The notes under the pieces are model-generated. The model made no database searches. It had not been told where the DNA came from and saw only the letters and a list, made by a program, of their open reading frames with translations. A stretch of DNA of 64,000 nucleotides from Phenylobacterium sp. (GTDB taxonomy: Bacteria > Pseudomonadota > Alphaproteobacteria > Caulobacterales > Caulobacteraceae): positions 243,041 through 307,040 of the forward strand of contig NZ_PNLB01000002.1 in assembly GCF_013822795.1 (NCBI RefSeq), given 5' to 3'. The translations under genes and the position numbers were made by a program. Below, one piece after another: positions 48,988 through 58,017 of this stretch; the first letter of the stretch is position 1; each line of letters opens with the position of its first letter.

Positions 48988-50616
48988 TTGACCTGGATCA
49001 CCACCATCCTCTTCCTGCTGCTGGCCGTGGTGGTCAGCGCCCCGCTGGCTCGGCTGCTGCGCACGCCGTTGCCGCTGGTTCAGATCGGGCTCGGCGCGAT
49101 CATCGCCCTGTCTGTGGTCCCCACGGTCGACCTGAAGCCGTCGGTGTTCTTCCTGCTGTTCCTGCCGCCGCTGTTGTTCCTCGATGGCTGGCGCATCCCG
49201 AAGGACGACCTGTTCCGCGACGGCGCGGTGATCCTCGAACTGGCGCTCGGCCTGGTCGTCTTCACCGTCATCGGCGTGGGTTTCCTGATCCACTGGCTGA
49301 TCCCGGCCATGCCGCTGGCCGTGGCCTTCGCCCTCGCCGCCATCCTGTCGCCGACCGACCCGATCGCAGTTTCGGCCATCGCCTCGCGCGCGCCGATCCC
49401 CAAGCGGCTGATGCACATCCTCGAGGGCGAGTCGCTGCTCAACGACGCCTCGGGCCTGGTCTGCATGCGCTTCGCCGTCGCCGCGGCGGTGACCGGCGCC
49501 TTCTCGCTGCAAGAGGCGGTCGGCTCGTTCCTGTGGGTCGCGCTCGGCGGCCTGGCCATCGGCACCGGCGTCACCTGGAGCGTGACCAAGCTAAAGAACC
49601 TGGTCAGCCAGAAGCTGGGCGAGGACACCGGCGTCCAGATTCTGATCAGCCTGCTGATCCCGTTCGGCGCATATCTGCTGGCCGAGCACGTCCACTGCTC
49701 GGGCATCCTCGCCGCAGTCGCCGCCGGGGTGACGATGAGCTTCACCGAGCAGAGCGGGCAGGTCCTGGCCATCACCCGCGTGCGCCGCGCCGCGGTCTGG
49801 GACACCGTCCAGTTTGCGCTGAACGGCGTGATCTTCGTGCTGCTGGGCGAGCAGATGCCCTCGATCATGGCCAGAGCCGCGGAGACCGTCCGAGTCACCG
49901 GCCACCACGAGCCGTGGTGGCTGATCGTCTACGTGCTGGCGATCACCGCCGCCCTCGCCGCCCTGCGGTTCGTGTGGGCGTGGTTCTCGCTGAAATGGAA
50001 CATCGCCCGCGCCATCCGCCGGGGCCAACCGCCGCCGCCGGTCAGCTGGCGGCTGATCGCGGCGACCTCGGTCGCCGGCGTGCGCGGGGCCATCACCCTG
50101 GCCGGCGTGCTGACCCTGCCCTTCGCCTTGGCCGACGGCACGCCGTTCCCGGCCCGCAATCTCGCCATTTTCCTCGCCGCCGGAGTGATCATCGTCTCCC
50201 TGGTGCTGGCCAGCATCGTCCTGCCGCGACTGCTGAAGAACCTCGAACTGCCGCCGGAGCCGTCGCATCAGAACGAGATCGACAACGCCCGGGTCGAGGC
50301 CGCCCAGGCCGCCATCACCGCCATCGAGCAGGCCCAGCATGACATGGCCGAGGGCCGCGCCGACGCTGACCTCTATATCGACGTTTCAGGACGGATCATG
50401 GAGCTGTACCGCCAGCGGATCGACAGTCGTCGCCAGGAGCCCGAGATCCTCGAGCTCAATCGCCGGATAGAGCTGATCGAGCGGCAATTGCGGCTGGCCG
50501 GGCTGCGGGCCGAACGCGACACGATCTTCAAGCTGGCCCGCGCCCGACGGCTCGACGACGAAAGCGCCCGCAAGCTGGTGCGCGAGATCGACCTGCTGGA
50601 AGCCCGTTACAGCTAG
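48988..50616 (+). CDS. Na+/H+ antiporter, CPA1 family
   Basis: A 542-residue protein; the start is taken as TTG 48988, since no ATG or GTG precedes the first membrane helix (ITTILFLLLAVVVSAPLARLL). About 12 membrane helices are seen, with the NhaP-type ion-binding motifs SPTDPIAVSAI and EGESLLNDASGLV. A cytosolic C-terminal helical tail (about 430-542, rich in Glu, Arg and Leu) is usual for YjcE-like members. It exchanges Na+ (or K+) for H+. It begins 14 nt after gloB and overlaps the TPM gene end by 4 nt. Confidence 0.88.
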   Translation: MTWITTILFLLLAVVVSAPLARLLRTPLPLVQIGLGAIIALSVVPTVDLKPSVFFLLFLPPLLFLDGWRIPKDDLFRDGAVILELALGLVVFTVIGVGFLIHWLIPAMPLAVAFALAAILSPTDPIAVSAIASRAPIPKRLMHILEGESLLNDASGLVCMRFAVAAAVTGAFSLQEAVGSFLWVALGGLAIGTGVTWSVTKLKNLVSQKLGEDTGVQILISLLIPFGAYLLAEHVHCSGILAAVAAGVTMSFTEQSGQVLAITRVRRAAVWDTVQFALNGVIFVLLGEQMPSIMARAAETVRVTGHHEPWWLIVYVLAITAALAALRFVWAWFSLKWNIARAIRRGQPPPPVSWRLIAATSVAGVRGAITLAGVLTLPFALADGTPFPARNLAIFLAAGVIIVSLVLASIVLPRLLKNLELPPEPSHQNEIDNARVEAAQAAITAIEQAQHDMAEGRADADLYIDVSGRIMELYRQRIDSRRQEPEILELNRRIELIERQLRLAGLRAERDTIFKLARARRLDDESARKLVREIDLLEARYS

Positions 50617-51305
50617 CCGAGCACGACCACCGAGTCGGAAAGCTCGTTGGGATTGTCGCCCTGGCGCGGCGGGAAGTGCTCGGCCAGGATCGCCCCGCAG
50701 AGGCCGATCGCCTCTTCGAACCCATCGGCCGGCCGCCCGGCCTTGAAGCCGTCCATCAGCCGCGCCATCGCCCCATCCCAGGCCCGATCCGACACCTTGG
50801 CGTCGATGCCCTCGTCGGCGATCAGTTCGGCCATGTGCTCGCGGGCCGAGACGTAGATCAGCACGCCCGTGCGCTCGCGCGTAGCCTGCAGGTTCTTGGC
50901 CAGGAACTGCTCGTGGGCGCGGCGGCGCACGCGTTCCCGCTTCAGCGCCCGCGGGGTCATGACGTGGCGCACCACCGGGATCGCGACCAGGATCGCCACC
51001 GCCACGAACAGCGCGCACTGCAGCAGGATTGCCCCGCTCAGCGCGGTGCGCGCCGCGGCCTCGGCCGCCGAGCTCATCTGCGCGGCTGACCAGCCGCCGC
51101 CGAGATCGTCGGGCGCGGTGACGTGCACGCCGGCCGCCAGCAGCACGGCCGGCGCGGCCAGGGCGGCGATCGCACCCCAGGCGATCGGCACCTCCAGGTA
51201 CTCCGAGGACTCCGGCGCGACCACGCAATAGATCTCGCCCGTGGTGCCGGCCTCGGCCGCCTTCACAGCCGCCTCGATGCGGGCGCGGTCGGTTTCGCTC
51301 AACAT
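50613..51305 (-). CDS. TPM domain membrane protein
   Basis: A 230-residue protein starting at ATG 51305. An N-terminal acidic helix (DRARIEAAVKAAEAGTTGEIYCVV) enters a TPM-like domain that is split by two membrane helices (AWGAIAALAAPAVLLAAGV and GAILLQCALFVAVAILVAIPVV), and the C-terminal part reads ERTGVLIYVSAREHMAELIADEGID. It starts 2 nt after the next TPM gene stop and is the third gene of the LemA operon. Confidence 0.8.
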   Translation of the reverse strand: MLSETDRARIEAAVKAAEAGTTGEIYCVVAPESSEYLEVPIAWGAIAALAAPAVLLAAGVHVTAPDDLGGGWSAAQMSSAAEAAARTALSGAILLQCALFVAVAILVAIPVVRHVMTPRALKRERVRRRAHEQFLAKNLQATRERTGVLIYVSAREHMAELIADEGIDAKVSDRAWDGAMARLMDGFKAGRPADGFEEAIGLCGAILAEHFPPRQGDNPNELSDSVVVLG

Positions 51306-51307
51306 TC

Positions 51308-52090
51308 CTACCAACTCCCCGAGGCCCCGCCGCCGCCGCCGGAACCGCCGCCGCCGCTGAAGCCGCCTCCCCCGAATCCGCCGCCGCCGCCGCCCCAGCC
51401 GCCGCGACCGCCGCCTCCGCCGCTTCCGAGGATCAGGGGCAGCCACCAAAGGCTTCCGCGCCGGCGACCGCCGAACACGCCGCTGAGCAGCCAGAAGATG
51501 ATGAAGATGACGATGATGGTCCCGACGCTGACCCCGCCCTCGCTCTGCGGACGCTCCTGGGCCTTGGCGACCGCCGCGCGCGCCTCATCGTCGGGCAGCG
51601 ACAGTTGCTGGACGATGGCCTGGGTCCCGTCGACCACGCCCTCTTCCAGCCGGCCCTCCTTGAAGGCCGGGATGATGCGTTGGTTGATGATCAGGCTGGA
51701 CAGCGCGTCGGTCAGCACCGGCTCCAGCCCGTAACCGACCTCGATGCGTACCTTCCGGTCGCTGGGCGCGACGATCAGGACCGCCCCGTCGTTGCGCTCC
51801 TTGCTGCCGATGCCCCAGGTGCGCAGCAGCTGGTAGCCGTAGTCCTCGATCTCGTAGCCCTGCAGATCGGGCAGCGTCGCCACCACCAGCTGGCGGCCGG
51901 TCTGGGCCTCCAGGTTGGCGAGTTCGGTGGTCAGCTGCGCCTCGGTTTGCGGCGACAGGATGTTGGCGTTGTCCACCACCCGCCCGGTCAAGGGCGGGAA
52001 GGTCGGCGCGGCGACCGCCGCCCCGACCCAGACGAACATGACCAGGACCGCGAGGCGCATCGCGCCCCACGGCCCCGTGCGCATCGTCAT
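51308..52090 (-). CDS. YgcG-like TPM domain protein
   Basis: A 260-residue protein with a signal peptide (RLAVLVMFVWVGAAVAAP), then a TPM domain (PPLTGRVVDNANILSPQTEAQLTTELANLEAQTGRQLVVATLPDLQGYEIEDYGYQLLRTWGIG and NDGAVLIVAPSDRKVRIEVGYGLEPVLTDA). A membrane helix (VGTIIVIFIIFWLLSGVF) and a Gly-rich tail with GGGGFSGGGGSGG follow. Such proteins accompany LemA in many genomes with a suggested envelope role. Overlaps lemA by 4 nt. Confidence 0.88.
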   Translation of the reverse strand: MTMRTGPWGAMRLAVLVMFVWVGAAVAAPTFPPLTGRVVDNANILSPQTEAQLTTELANLEAQTGRQLVVATLPDLQGYEIEDYGYQLLRTWGIGSKERNDGAVLIVAPSDRKVRIEVGYGLEPVLTDALSSLIINQRIIPAFKEGRLEEGVVDGTQAIVQQLSLPDDEARAAVAKAQERPQSEGGVSVGTIIVIFIIFWLLSGVFGGRRRGSLWWLPLILGSGGGGGRGGWGGGGGGFGGGGFSGGGGSGGGGGASGSW

Positions 52091-52779
52091 TGAGCGGGCG
52101 CCGGCGCCGGAGCGGTCGGAGCCGGGGCGGCCGGCGTCGCCGGGGCCATGTTCACGCCCGGCGCGGCCGGGGCGGAGCCGCCGAAGTTCACGTTCGGCGC
52201 GGTCTGCGCCGCGGCGCTGGCGGCGAAGGTCTGCATCGGCTTGGCCCAGCGGTGCACGGTCCCGGCCCACAGTGCGCCGGGGAAGGTGCGGATCTCGGTG
52301 TTGTAGTCCTGGACCGCGGCGTTGTAGTCGCGCCGCGCGATGGCGATGCGGTTCTCAGTGCCTTCCAGCTGGCTCTGCAGGGCCAGGAAATTCTGGTTCG
52401 ACTTCAGGTCCGGATAGCGCTCCTGGATCATCATCAGCCGACCCAGCACGCCCGACAGCTGGTCCTGGGCCTGGGCGAACTTCTGGAACTGCACGGGGTC
52501 GGTGATGGTCGAAGCGTCGACCTTGACCTGAGTGGCCGAGGCGCGGGCCTCGGTGACCTGGGTCAGCACCTCGCGCTCCTGGGTCGCATAGCCCTTCACG
52601 GTCTCGACCAGGTTGGGGATCAGGTCGGCCCGGCGCTGGTACTGGTTCTGCACCTCGGCCCAGGCGGCCTTGGCCTTCTCGTCCTTGGTGGGGATGGTGT
52701 TGATGCCGCAGCCGGCGATCAGCATGGGCGTCAGCACGATCAGGGCTGCGCGCACGAAGCGTTGGCGAATATTGGTCAC
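52087..52779 (-). CDS. lemA: LemA family lipoprotein
   Basis: A 230-residue LemA-family protein: lipoprotein signal (RAALIVLTPMLIAGC, lipobox IAGC), INTIPTKDEKAKAAWAEVQNQYQRRADLIPNLVETVKGYATQE, then long helices ending in FPGALWAG-type sequence. The tail is Ala/Pro-rich and low in complexity. It is the first gene of lemA-TPM-TPM. LemA is an envelope-associated coiled-coil protein of uncertain function. Confidence 0.9.
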   Translation of the reverse strand: MTNIRQRFVRAALIVLTPMLIAGCGINTIPTKDEKAKAAWAEVQNQYQRRADLIPNLVETVKGYATQEREVLTQVTEARASATQVKVDASTITDPVQFQKFAQAQDQLSGVLGRLMMIQERYPDLKSNQNFLALQSQLEGTENRIAIARRDYNAAVQDYNTEIRTFPGALWAGTVHRWAKPMQTFAASAAAQTAPNVNFGGSAPAAPGVNMAPATPAAPAPTAPAPAPAQ

Positions 52780-52973
52780 GTGTGAGTGCTCCCAAAGCCG
52801 CCAAGTCCGAGCTTGGCACGCGCATCATTGTCCCGTGGCGCGCGACTTCGCAATCTCCGCGCGATTACTGATACGCGCTCTCGCTTCTGCGGCCATTCGC
52901 GGGACTTGGCCTAGCGCACCGAAGCGTTGAAAGTCCGCGCGGGCGCCCCGACGGGCACAGACGGAATCCATGC

Positions 52974-53795
52974 GTGACGAACGGCCAGCGATCCGGCCTC
53001 GAGCTGAACGGCGTCTTCCGGCGCTCGATCCCTGTGTTCGCGCTGACTATCCTGGCGCTGAACACGGTCAACATGCTGACCGCGTTCCAGGACCGCCCGG
53101 AAACGCCGTGGATCTTTCCGGCGGTCGAGCAGTACACCAGCGCGCTCTGCGCCATCGCCTTCATGTGGATCGGCTGGGTCGCCTTCCGCATCGCCCCGCC
53201 CGACAGCCGCCCGCTCTGGCGGATGCTGGCGGTGCAGGCGCTCGGGCTGCTGGCCTTCGCCACCGCCCACATCGTCAGCTTCTATCTGCTGCGCGCCCTG
53301 GTCTTCGGCTGGCTCGGCCTGCCCTTCGACTTCGACCTCGCCCAGCGCTTCGTCTACGAACTGCGCAAGGACGCCATCGGCTACTTCATCGGCGTCGGCG
53401 CATTCTGGGGCCTGGCCCGGCTCTACGCGCCGCAAGCGTTGCGGACGCCGCAGTCTCCGCCGCCGGCGCCCGCCACCTTCGACATCCGCGATGGCGCGCG
53501 CATGCTGCGCACGCCGCTGGCCGAGATCCTCGCCGCCACCTCGGCCGGCAACTATGTCGAGTTCTTGCTGGCCGACGGGCGCAAGCCGCTGATGCGCGCC
53601 TCGCTCACCGCGCTCGAGGCCGAGCTCGCGCCGCTCGGCTTCGTGCGCACACATCGCTCGTGGCTGGTCAACGCCGCCCGAGTCACCGAGCTGCGGCCGG
53701 AAAAGTCGGGCGACTACGCGGTCCGGCTGGGGGATCTGGAAGCGCCGCTGTCGCGCCGCTTCCCCGACGCCCTGGCCCGGTTGCGCGGCGGCTAG
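52974..53795 (+). CDS. LytTR-domain transcriptional regulator with membrane part
   Basis: A 273-residue protein from GTG 52974. The N-terminal 165 residues hold four hydrophobic helices (PVFALTILALNTVNMLTAF, YTSALCAIAFMWIGWVAF, AVQALGLLAFATAHIVSFYLL, AIGYFIGVGAFWGLARL). The C-terminal 100 residues form a LytTR DNA-binding domain (LAEILAATSAGNYVEFLLADGR, LGFVRTHRSWLVNAARVTEL). It is a one-component membrane-bound regulator. No partner kinase is present. Confidence 0.85.
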   Translation: MTNGQRSGLELNGVFRRSIPVFALTILALNTVNMLTAFQDRPETPWIFPAVEQYTSALCAIAFMWIGWVAFRIAPPDSRPLWRMLAVQALGLLAFATAHIVSFYLLRALVFGWLGLPFDFDLAQRFVYELRKDAIGYFIGVGAFWGLARLYAPQALRTPQSPPPAPATFDIRDGARMLRTPLAEILAATSAGNYVEFLLADGRKPLMRASLTALEAELAPLGFVRTHRSWLVNAARVTELRPEKSGDYAVRLGDLEAPLSRRFPDALARLRGG

Positions 53796-54607
53796 GGCCT
53801 CCAGACCTCTGCGTTGGCCTGGGCGAACGCCTCGAACGTGATCGCCGCCCTGCCGGTCAGAGCGCCGTAGTCGTCCGAGGTCTGGGCGTGCGCCCCGGCG
53901 GCGATGGTCTCGTATCCGGCCGCCAGGAACCGGGCGGTCAGCTCGGGCAGGCCGCGCTGGATGAAGCGCGCGGCGAGATCGTCGGTCGAGATGCGGACAT
54001 GCGCGACCGGGCGCCCGCGGGCCTGGCCGATCTGCTCGGCGACCTGGTCGTAGGACATCGCCTCGCCGCCGGTGACCAGGAATTCGCGGTTCTGTCCCGC
54101 CGGGCCGGTCAGCAGCGCGAACGCCGCGCGCGCGATGTCGTCGGCGCTGATGAACGGCACGCGGCCATCCTCGGTGTTCGAGTAGATGGCGTCCTCGCCG
54201 CGGATGGTCGCCAGATGCGAGCCCTCGGCGAAGTTCTGCATGAAGGCGCTGGGCGCCACGACCGCCCAGTCGTCGCTATTGTCCTTCAGCCATTGGTGGA
54301 CCTGGCCGTGGGCCGGGCCGCCGGCCGGCAGCGAGGCCATGCCCAGGAACACCAGGCGGCGGGAACCCGCGACCTTCAGGAACTCGATCATCTTCGAATA
54401 GGGATCGTCCACCGTCGGCGGGGCGACCAGGTAGATCGCGCCGACGCCGTCGAGGGCCGCGTCCCAGGTCTGCGGCGCCGTCCAGTCGAACGGCGGCTCG
54501 CTCCCGCGGGTGGCGGCGCGATAGGCCGCGCCCTGCGCCTGCAGCTGCGCGACCAGGCTCTTGCCGGTCTTGCCGCTCGCGCCAGTCACCAGCACCAGGC
54601 CGCTCAT
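53792..54607 (-). CDS. NmrA-like NAD(P)-binding oxidoreductase
   Basis: A 271-residue atypical short-chain dehydrogenase-like protein. The dinucleotide fold is near the start (GLVLVTGASGKTGKSLVAQL), and the NmrA/quinone-oxidoreductase-2 blocks are GVGAIYLVAPPTVDDPYSK, APSAFMQNFAEG and VPFISADDIARAAFALLTG. It overlaps the NTF2-like gene start by 4 nt; both face a TetR gene. Confidence 0.87.
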   Translation of the reverse strand: MSGLVLVTGASGKTGKSLVAQLQAQGAAYRAATRGSEPPFDWTAPQTWDAALDGVGAIYLVAPPTVDDPYSKMIEFLKVAGSRRLVFLGMASLPAGGPAHGQVHQWLKDNSDDWAVVAPSAFMQNFAEGSHLATIRGEDAIYSNTEDGRVPFISADDIARAAFALLTGPAGQNREFLVTGGEAMSYDQVAEQIGQARGRPVAHVRISTDDLAARFIQRGLPELTARFLAAGYETIAAGAHAQTSDDYGALTGRAAITFEAFAQANAEVWRP

Positions 54608-55068
54608 GCCGCGTCCCCGAGCACGAAGGCCTCCACCGCCGCGGCCCCGACCTGGGCCTTCAGGCCCTGCAGCGGGTCCCAGTAGTCCTTGTAGTGAATC
54701 ATCCGGCCACCGCGGGCGCGGATGACCGAGATGTAGCGCTGCTCGTATGGCTCATCGACCTTCAGGGCTCGGCCGCGAGCCTCGAACTCGACGATCACCA
54801 CCTCAGGGTCGCCGGTCTGGTGGACGACGACGTTCCCGACCGTATCGACGCTCACCGATCCGGCGACGCCCATCAGATAGGCGACCACGGCCTGGCGGCC
54901 CTCGATGCGCCGCTGCATGCCCGGCCGGGCGTACGGAAACTCCATCACGAAGTCTTCGGACATCATCTCGATGAAGTTGGCCGCCGACGGGTCGATGCGC
55001 TCGCCCAGCGCGTCCTGCAGGACGCTCACGAAGGTTGGCTTGGTCTCGCTCACGCGGTAGGTCTCCAT
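54604..55068 (-). CDS. SnoaL/NTF2-like protein
   Basis: A 154-residue protein with a SnoaL-like (NTF2) fold: FIEMMSEDFVMEFPYARPGMQRRIEGRQAVVAYLMGV and EVVIVEFEARGRALKVDEPYEQRYISVIRARGGRMIHYKDYWDPL. It is probably a small-ligand-binding or isomerase-type partner of the adjacent oxidoreductase. Confidence 0.82.
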   Translation of the reverse strand: METYRVSETKPTFVSVLQDALGERIDPSAANFIEMMSEDFVMEFPYARPGMQRRIEGRQAVVAYLMGVAGSVSVDTVGNVVVHQTGDPEVVIVEFEARGRALKVDEPYEQRYISVIRARGGRMIHYKDYWDPLQGLKAQVGAAAVEAFVLGDAA

Positions 55069-55109
55069 CGATGGAACAGGATCGTCTCGACGAGATAGAC
55101 CTCGACACG

Positions 55110-55727
55110 ATGGAACGCAACCGTTCCGTCGCGACGGATGCGCGTCTGAGCGGCGCCGCCGTGAAGCGGCCGCAGATCACCGACGCCCTGGCGCGGGTCT
55201 TCTTCGAGGAATGGGCGCGGGTCGGCTACAGCGCGCTCAGCCTCGACGCCGTCGCCCGCAAGGCCGGGGTGGGCAAGGCCGCGCTCTATCGCCGTTGGCG
55301 CTCCAAGGCCGACATGGCCCAGGACCTCGTCTCGCAGCTGACCGCGACCGTGCCGGCGCGCATCGAGTCCGGCGATCGCGGCTCGCTGGAGGCCGACCTC
55401 TACGCCATGGGCCTCGCCGGCCGGCGGCTGATGCGTCACCCGATGGTCCGCCGGATCATGGCCGACCTCTATGCCAGCATGGAGCGCGAACCGGCCCTGG
55501 CCGCGGCCCTGCGCCCTAGCGAGGCGGCCAGCGCCAAGAAGGTCGCGACCCTGGTCGAGCGAGCCGTCGCCCGCGGCGAGCTCTCGGCCGACATCGACCG
55601 CGCCCTGGCGACTGACTTTCTGATCGGTCCGCTCTACTGGCGCCTGGTGGTGCTGGGCGAGCGCTGCACGCGCGAGCAACTGAAGGCGCTGGCGCGGATG
55701 ACGGCGGCGGCGTTCCGGGCGGCCTAG
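55110..55727 (+). CDS. TetR family transcriptional regulator
   Basis: About 205 residues from ATG 55110 (ATG 55071 is possible but almost abuts the divergent gene start). The N-terminal HTH is ITDALARVFFEEWARVGYSALSLDAVARKAGVGKAALYRRWRSKADM and the C-terminal ligand domain has the TetR_C_11-like pattern (LGPLYWRLVVLGERCT-type). Divergent from the NTF2/oxidoreductase pair, which it probably represses. Confidence 0.85.
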   Translation: MERNRSVATDARLSGAAVKRPQITDALARVFFEEWARVGYSALSLDAVARKAGVGKAALYRRWRSKADMAQDLVSQLTATVPARIESGDRGSLEADLYAMGLAGRRLMRHPMVRRIMADLYASMEREPALAAALRPSEAASAKKVATLVERAVARGELSADIDRALATDFLIGPLYWRLVVLGERCTREQLKALARMTAAAFRAA

Positions 55728-56086
55728 CGCCCGTCCCTGGCCCAGGCCCGCGCCGCCTCCAGGTCCTTCAGGTCGAACGTCCGCAGCTCGACCGACAGGA
55801 AGGCCGCGAAGAACCGCGCCATCGGCCCGATCCAGCCGTTGTCGGTCACCACCGCGCAGCGACCGAACGCATCCAGCCGCGAGAAGCTGTAGTTGAGGTC
55901 GCGCCACCAGAGGCTCGGCTCCATCCCCGCGAAGCTGCGCACCACCTCGACCGCGTTGATCTTCTTGTGAGTTTTCAGCAGCGCCTCGATGGCGGCGACG
56001 GCGGCCTCGTAGCCGGCGCTGTCGATGGCGCCGTCGACGGTCAACTCGATGTACCCGGCGGTCTCGTCGATCTTGATGTCCAGCAT
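55724..56086 (-). CDS. SpoIIAA/STAS-like protein
   Basis: A 120-residue protein of the SpoIIAA-like family (STAS-like fold): IELTVDGAIDSAGYEAAVAAIEALLKTHKKINAVEVV, SLWWRDLNYSFSRLDAFGRCAVVTDNGWIGPMARFFAAFL. These proteins occur as general stress or lipid-binding proteins without sporulation. Stops overlap the TetR gene by 4 nt. Confidence 0.83.
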   Translation of the reverse strand: MLDIKIDETAGYIELTVDGAIDSAGYEAAVAAIEALLKTHKKINAVEVVRSFAGMEPSLWWRDLNYSFSRLDAFGRCAVVTDNGWIGPMARFFAAFLSVELRTFDLKDLEAARAWARDGR

Positions 56087-56203
56087 GTACAGCCTCCTTC
56101 ACGGCGAGATTCCGCCCAGGCCAAGGCAACGCATTGAGGGCCATCAAGGCTGCCGATAACCTTTCGTCGGCGCGAGATCGCCGCGCCGCCCCGGGAGCAG
56201 CTC

Positions 56204-56869
56204 ATGGACTTCATGAAAATCCTGCGGAGCTTTGAGGACTTCCTCTTCGAAGCGACTTCCTGGCTAGCCTTCTATCCGCTGACCCTCTGGCGGGTGATCA
56301 CCCGCCCGCTGACATGGATGGCCTACTCGGACGCCGAACAGTCTGATGAGGGCGAGGGGCGCTATGACCGGGCGCTTTCGCCGCCGCTGCTGCTGCTGAT
56401 CACCGTCGTCCTGCTGAATCTGATCGGGACCGCCACTCACTCGACGCCGGAAAGCCCTTCCGAGGTGGTGAAGGCCATCAACAGCACGCCCGAGAACCAG
56501 GCGCTCGCTCGCGCCCTGATCTTCAGCCTGCTGCCGCTGGTCGCCGCGATCGTCATGCTCAAAGCAAGGCGCCAAGCACTATCGCGTGAGGCCCTACGCG
56601 CGCCGTTCTACGCCCAGTGCTATCTGGCCGCCCCGTGCGCCCTGATCCTGAACGCCGGGATCTTCATCTTCGCGCACGACGAACTGTCGAACGACCTGGG
56701 GATCGCCGTGATGGTCGGAGGCGCGGCCTGGTTCCTCGTCGCGCAGACCCGCTGGTTCTCGGCGAAGCTGACGGCGGGCGTCGCGACGGGGGCGGCATGC
56801 GCCGTCGGCTCGATCCTGATGGCGGTCGCCTGCCTGCTGGCGATTCTGATCCCGATCGCGTTGCTCTAG
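56204..56869 (+). CDS. Membrane protein, unknown function
   Basis: A 221-residue protein with about five membrane helices (for example SPPLLLLITVVLLNLIG, ALIFSLLPLVAAIVML, YLAAPCALILNAGIFIF, AAWFLVAQT, AVGSILMAVACLLAILIPIALL). The start FLFEATSWLAFYPLTLWRVITRP matches YIP1-like bacterial permease-like proteins of unknown role. It ends 4 nt inside the convergent phosphatase gene. Confidence 0.7.
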   Translation: MDFMKILRSFEDFLFEATSWLAFYPLTLWRVITRPLTWMAYSDAEQSDEGEGRYDRALSPPLLLLITVVLLNLIGTATHSTPESPSEVVKAINSTPENQALARALIFSLLPLVAAIVMLKARRQALSREALRAPFYAQCYLAAPCALILNAGIFIFAHDELSNDLGIAVMVGGAAWFLVAQTRWFSAKLTAGVATGAACAVGSILMAVACLLAILIPIALL

Positions 56870-57447
56870 GCTCCCGCCATCTCCCGCAGGTGCGCGCGCT
56901 CGTTCAGCGCCACGACGTTCCGCTGGCCGGCGCGGGCGCACATGTAGCGGTGGACGCTGGTGTAGCCCGGCTCGAAGAACAGCCGCGGAGCCATGCCCAG
57001 GATGTGCGCGGTCCAGACGTTGATCACCCCGCCGTGGCAGAACACCGCCACGCGCTGACCGGGATGGGCGGCGATCACTTCCTCCAGCCCCCCGACCACG
57101 GCAGCGCTGAACGCCTCGATGTCCATGGCGTGGTCGCCGGTGGCCATGGCCAGCCAGGCCTCGTAGTTTTCGCGCTTCAGCACTTCCATCGGGATGTAGG
57201 CGCCGGAGTCGCGGTCGAACTCGGCGACCCCCTCGTGGATGTTTATGGCGTGGCCGAAGCGCTCGGCGAACGGCTGGGCGGTCTGCACGGCGCGCCGCAT
57301 CGGGCTCGACCACACCGCGTCGGCGCCCTCGTGCGCCAGCCAGTCGGCGACCTTGCGCGACTGGTCGTGGCCCTCCGCCGACAGGTCGGGATCGGCGCTG
57401 TCGTCGCGGCGCACCGGCAATCCATGACGGATGAGGATCAGTTCCAT
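56866..57447 (-). CDS. Histidine phosphatase family protein
   Basis: A 193-residue protein with LILIRHGLPVRRD (RHG motif), DPDLSAEGHDQSRKVADWL, SSPMRRAVQTAQPFAERFG and the second His in VAVFCHGGVINVWTAHIL. This is the phosphoglycerate-mutase-like fold. The substrate is unknown. Divergent from the MarR gene 115 bp away. Confidence 0.86.
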   Translation of the reverse strand: MELILIRHGLPVRRDDSADPDLSAEGHDQSRKVADWLAHEGADAVWSSPMRRAVQTAQPFAERFGHAINIHEGVAEFDRDSGAYIPMEVLKRENYEAWLAMATGDHAMDIEAFSAAVVGGLEEVIAAHPGQRVAVFCHGGVINVWTAHILGMAPRLFFEPGYTSVHRYMCARAGQRNVVALNERAHLREMAGA

Positions 57448-57562
57448 GTGTTTCCCCTTGCCGGTTTCCCCCGGCCTTGGATCCGTTATCCCCGACGCAG
57501 GCGCTGCGCGCCAGACCGCGGCCGGCTTTTGTCGCGGCGATTAATCCTGTATATGCCGGATA

Positions 57563-58012
57563 ATGCAGCCGCCCGACGACATGCTGTGGTTCTGCTTCGG
57601 CCATCGCAGCCGCAAGGCCGCGCGGGCTGTGACCCGGGCCTTCAACCAGCGTCTAAAGCCGTTCGGCCTCAACATCAGCCAGTACGTGCTGCTCGGCGTC
57701 ATCGCCCGCGGCGAGCACGGCTCGGTCGCGGCCATGGCCGAGGAGGTCGGGGTCGAGCCTTCGGCCCTGCTGCGGAACCTGAAGCTGCTGGAGGCCCGCG
57801 GCCTCGTCGCCGGCGAGGGCGGGCGCGGACGCGGCGGCCGGCGCCTTGCGGTCACCCCCGCGGGCGCCGACCTGATTGGAACGACCATCCCCAGCTGGCG
57901 CCAGGCGCAGGCCGATCTGGCCGCGCTGCTGGAGGGCCAGGCCGACGAAACCCGTCAGGCCCTGGTGCGCTTGGAACGTGCGGCCTTGGCCCTCGAGAGA
58001 GCTGAAAGGTGA
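57563..58012 (+). CDS. MarR family transcriptional regulator
   Basis: A 149-residue protein: MLWFCFGHRSRKAARAVTRAFNQRLKPFGLNISQYVLLGVIARGEHGSVAAMAEEVGVEPSALLRNLKLLEARGLVAGEGGRGRGGRRLAVT. Its winged helix-turn-helix is complete. The upstream 20 bp hold ATCC/GGAT arms (57544-57561) that may be part of its operator. The fabF start follows 5 nt after its stop. Confidence 0.85.
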   Translation: MQPPDDMLWFCFGHRSRKAARAVTRAFNQRLKPFGLNISQYVLLGVIARGEHGSVAAMAEEVGVEPSALLRNLKLLEARGLVAGEGGRGRGGRRLAVTPAGADLIGTTIPSWRQAQADLAALLEGQADETRQALVRLERAALALERAER

Positions 58013-58017
58013 GTGAG

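Noticed and set aside
57544..57561. Confident MarR operator upstream of the MarR gene
   Set aside because: Only a 4-bp dyad (ATCC/GGAT) is seen; too weak to list as a site on its own.
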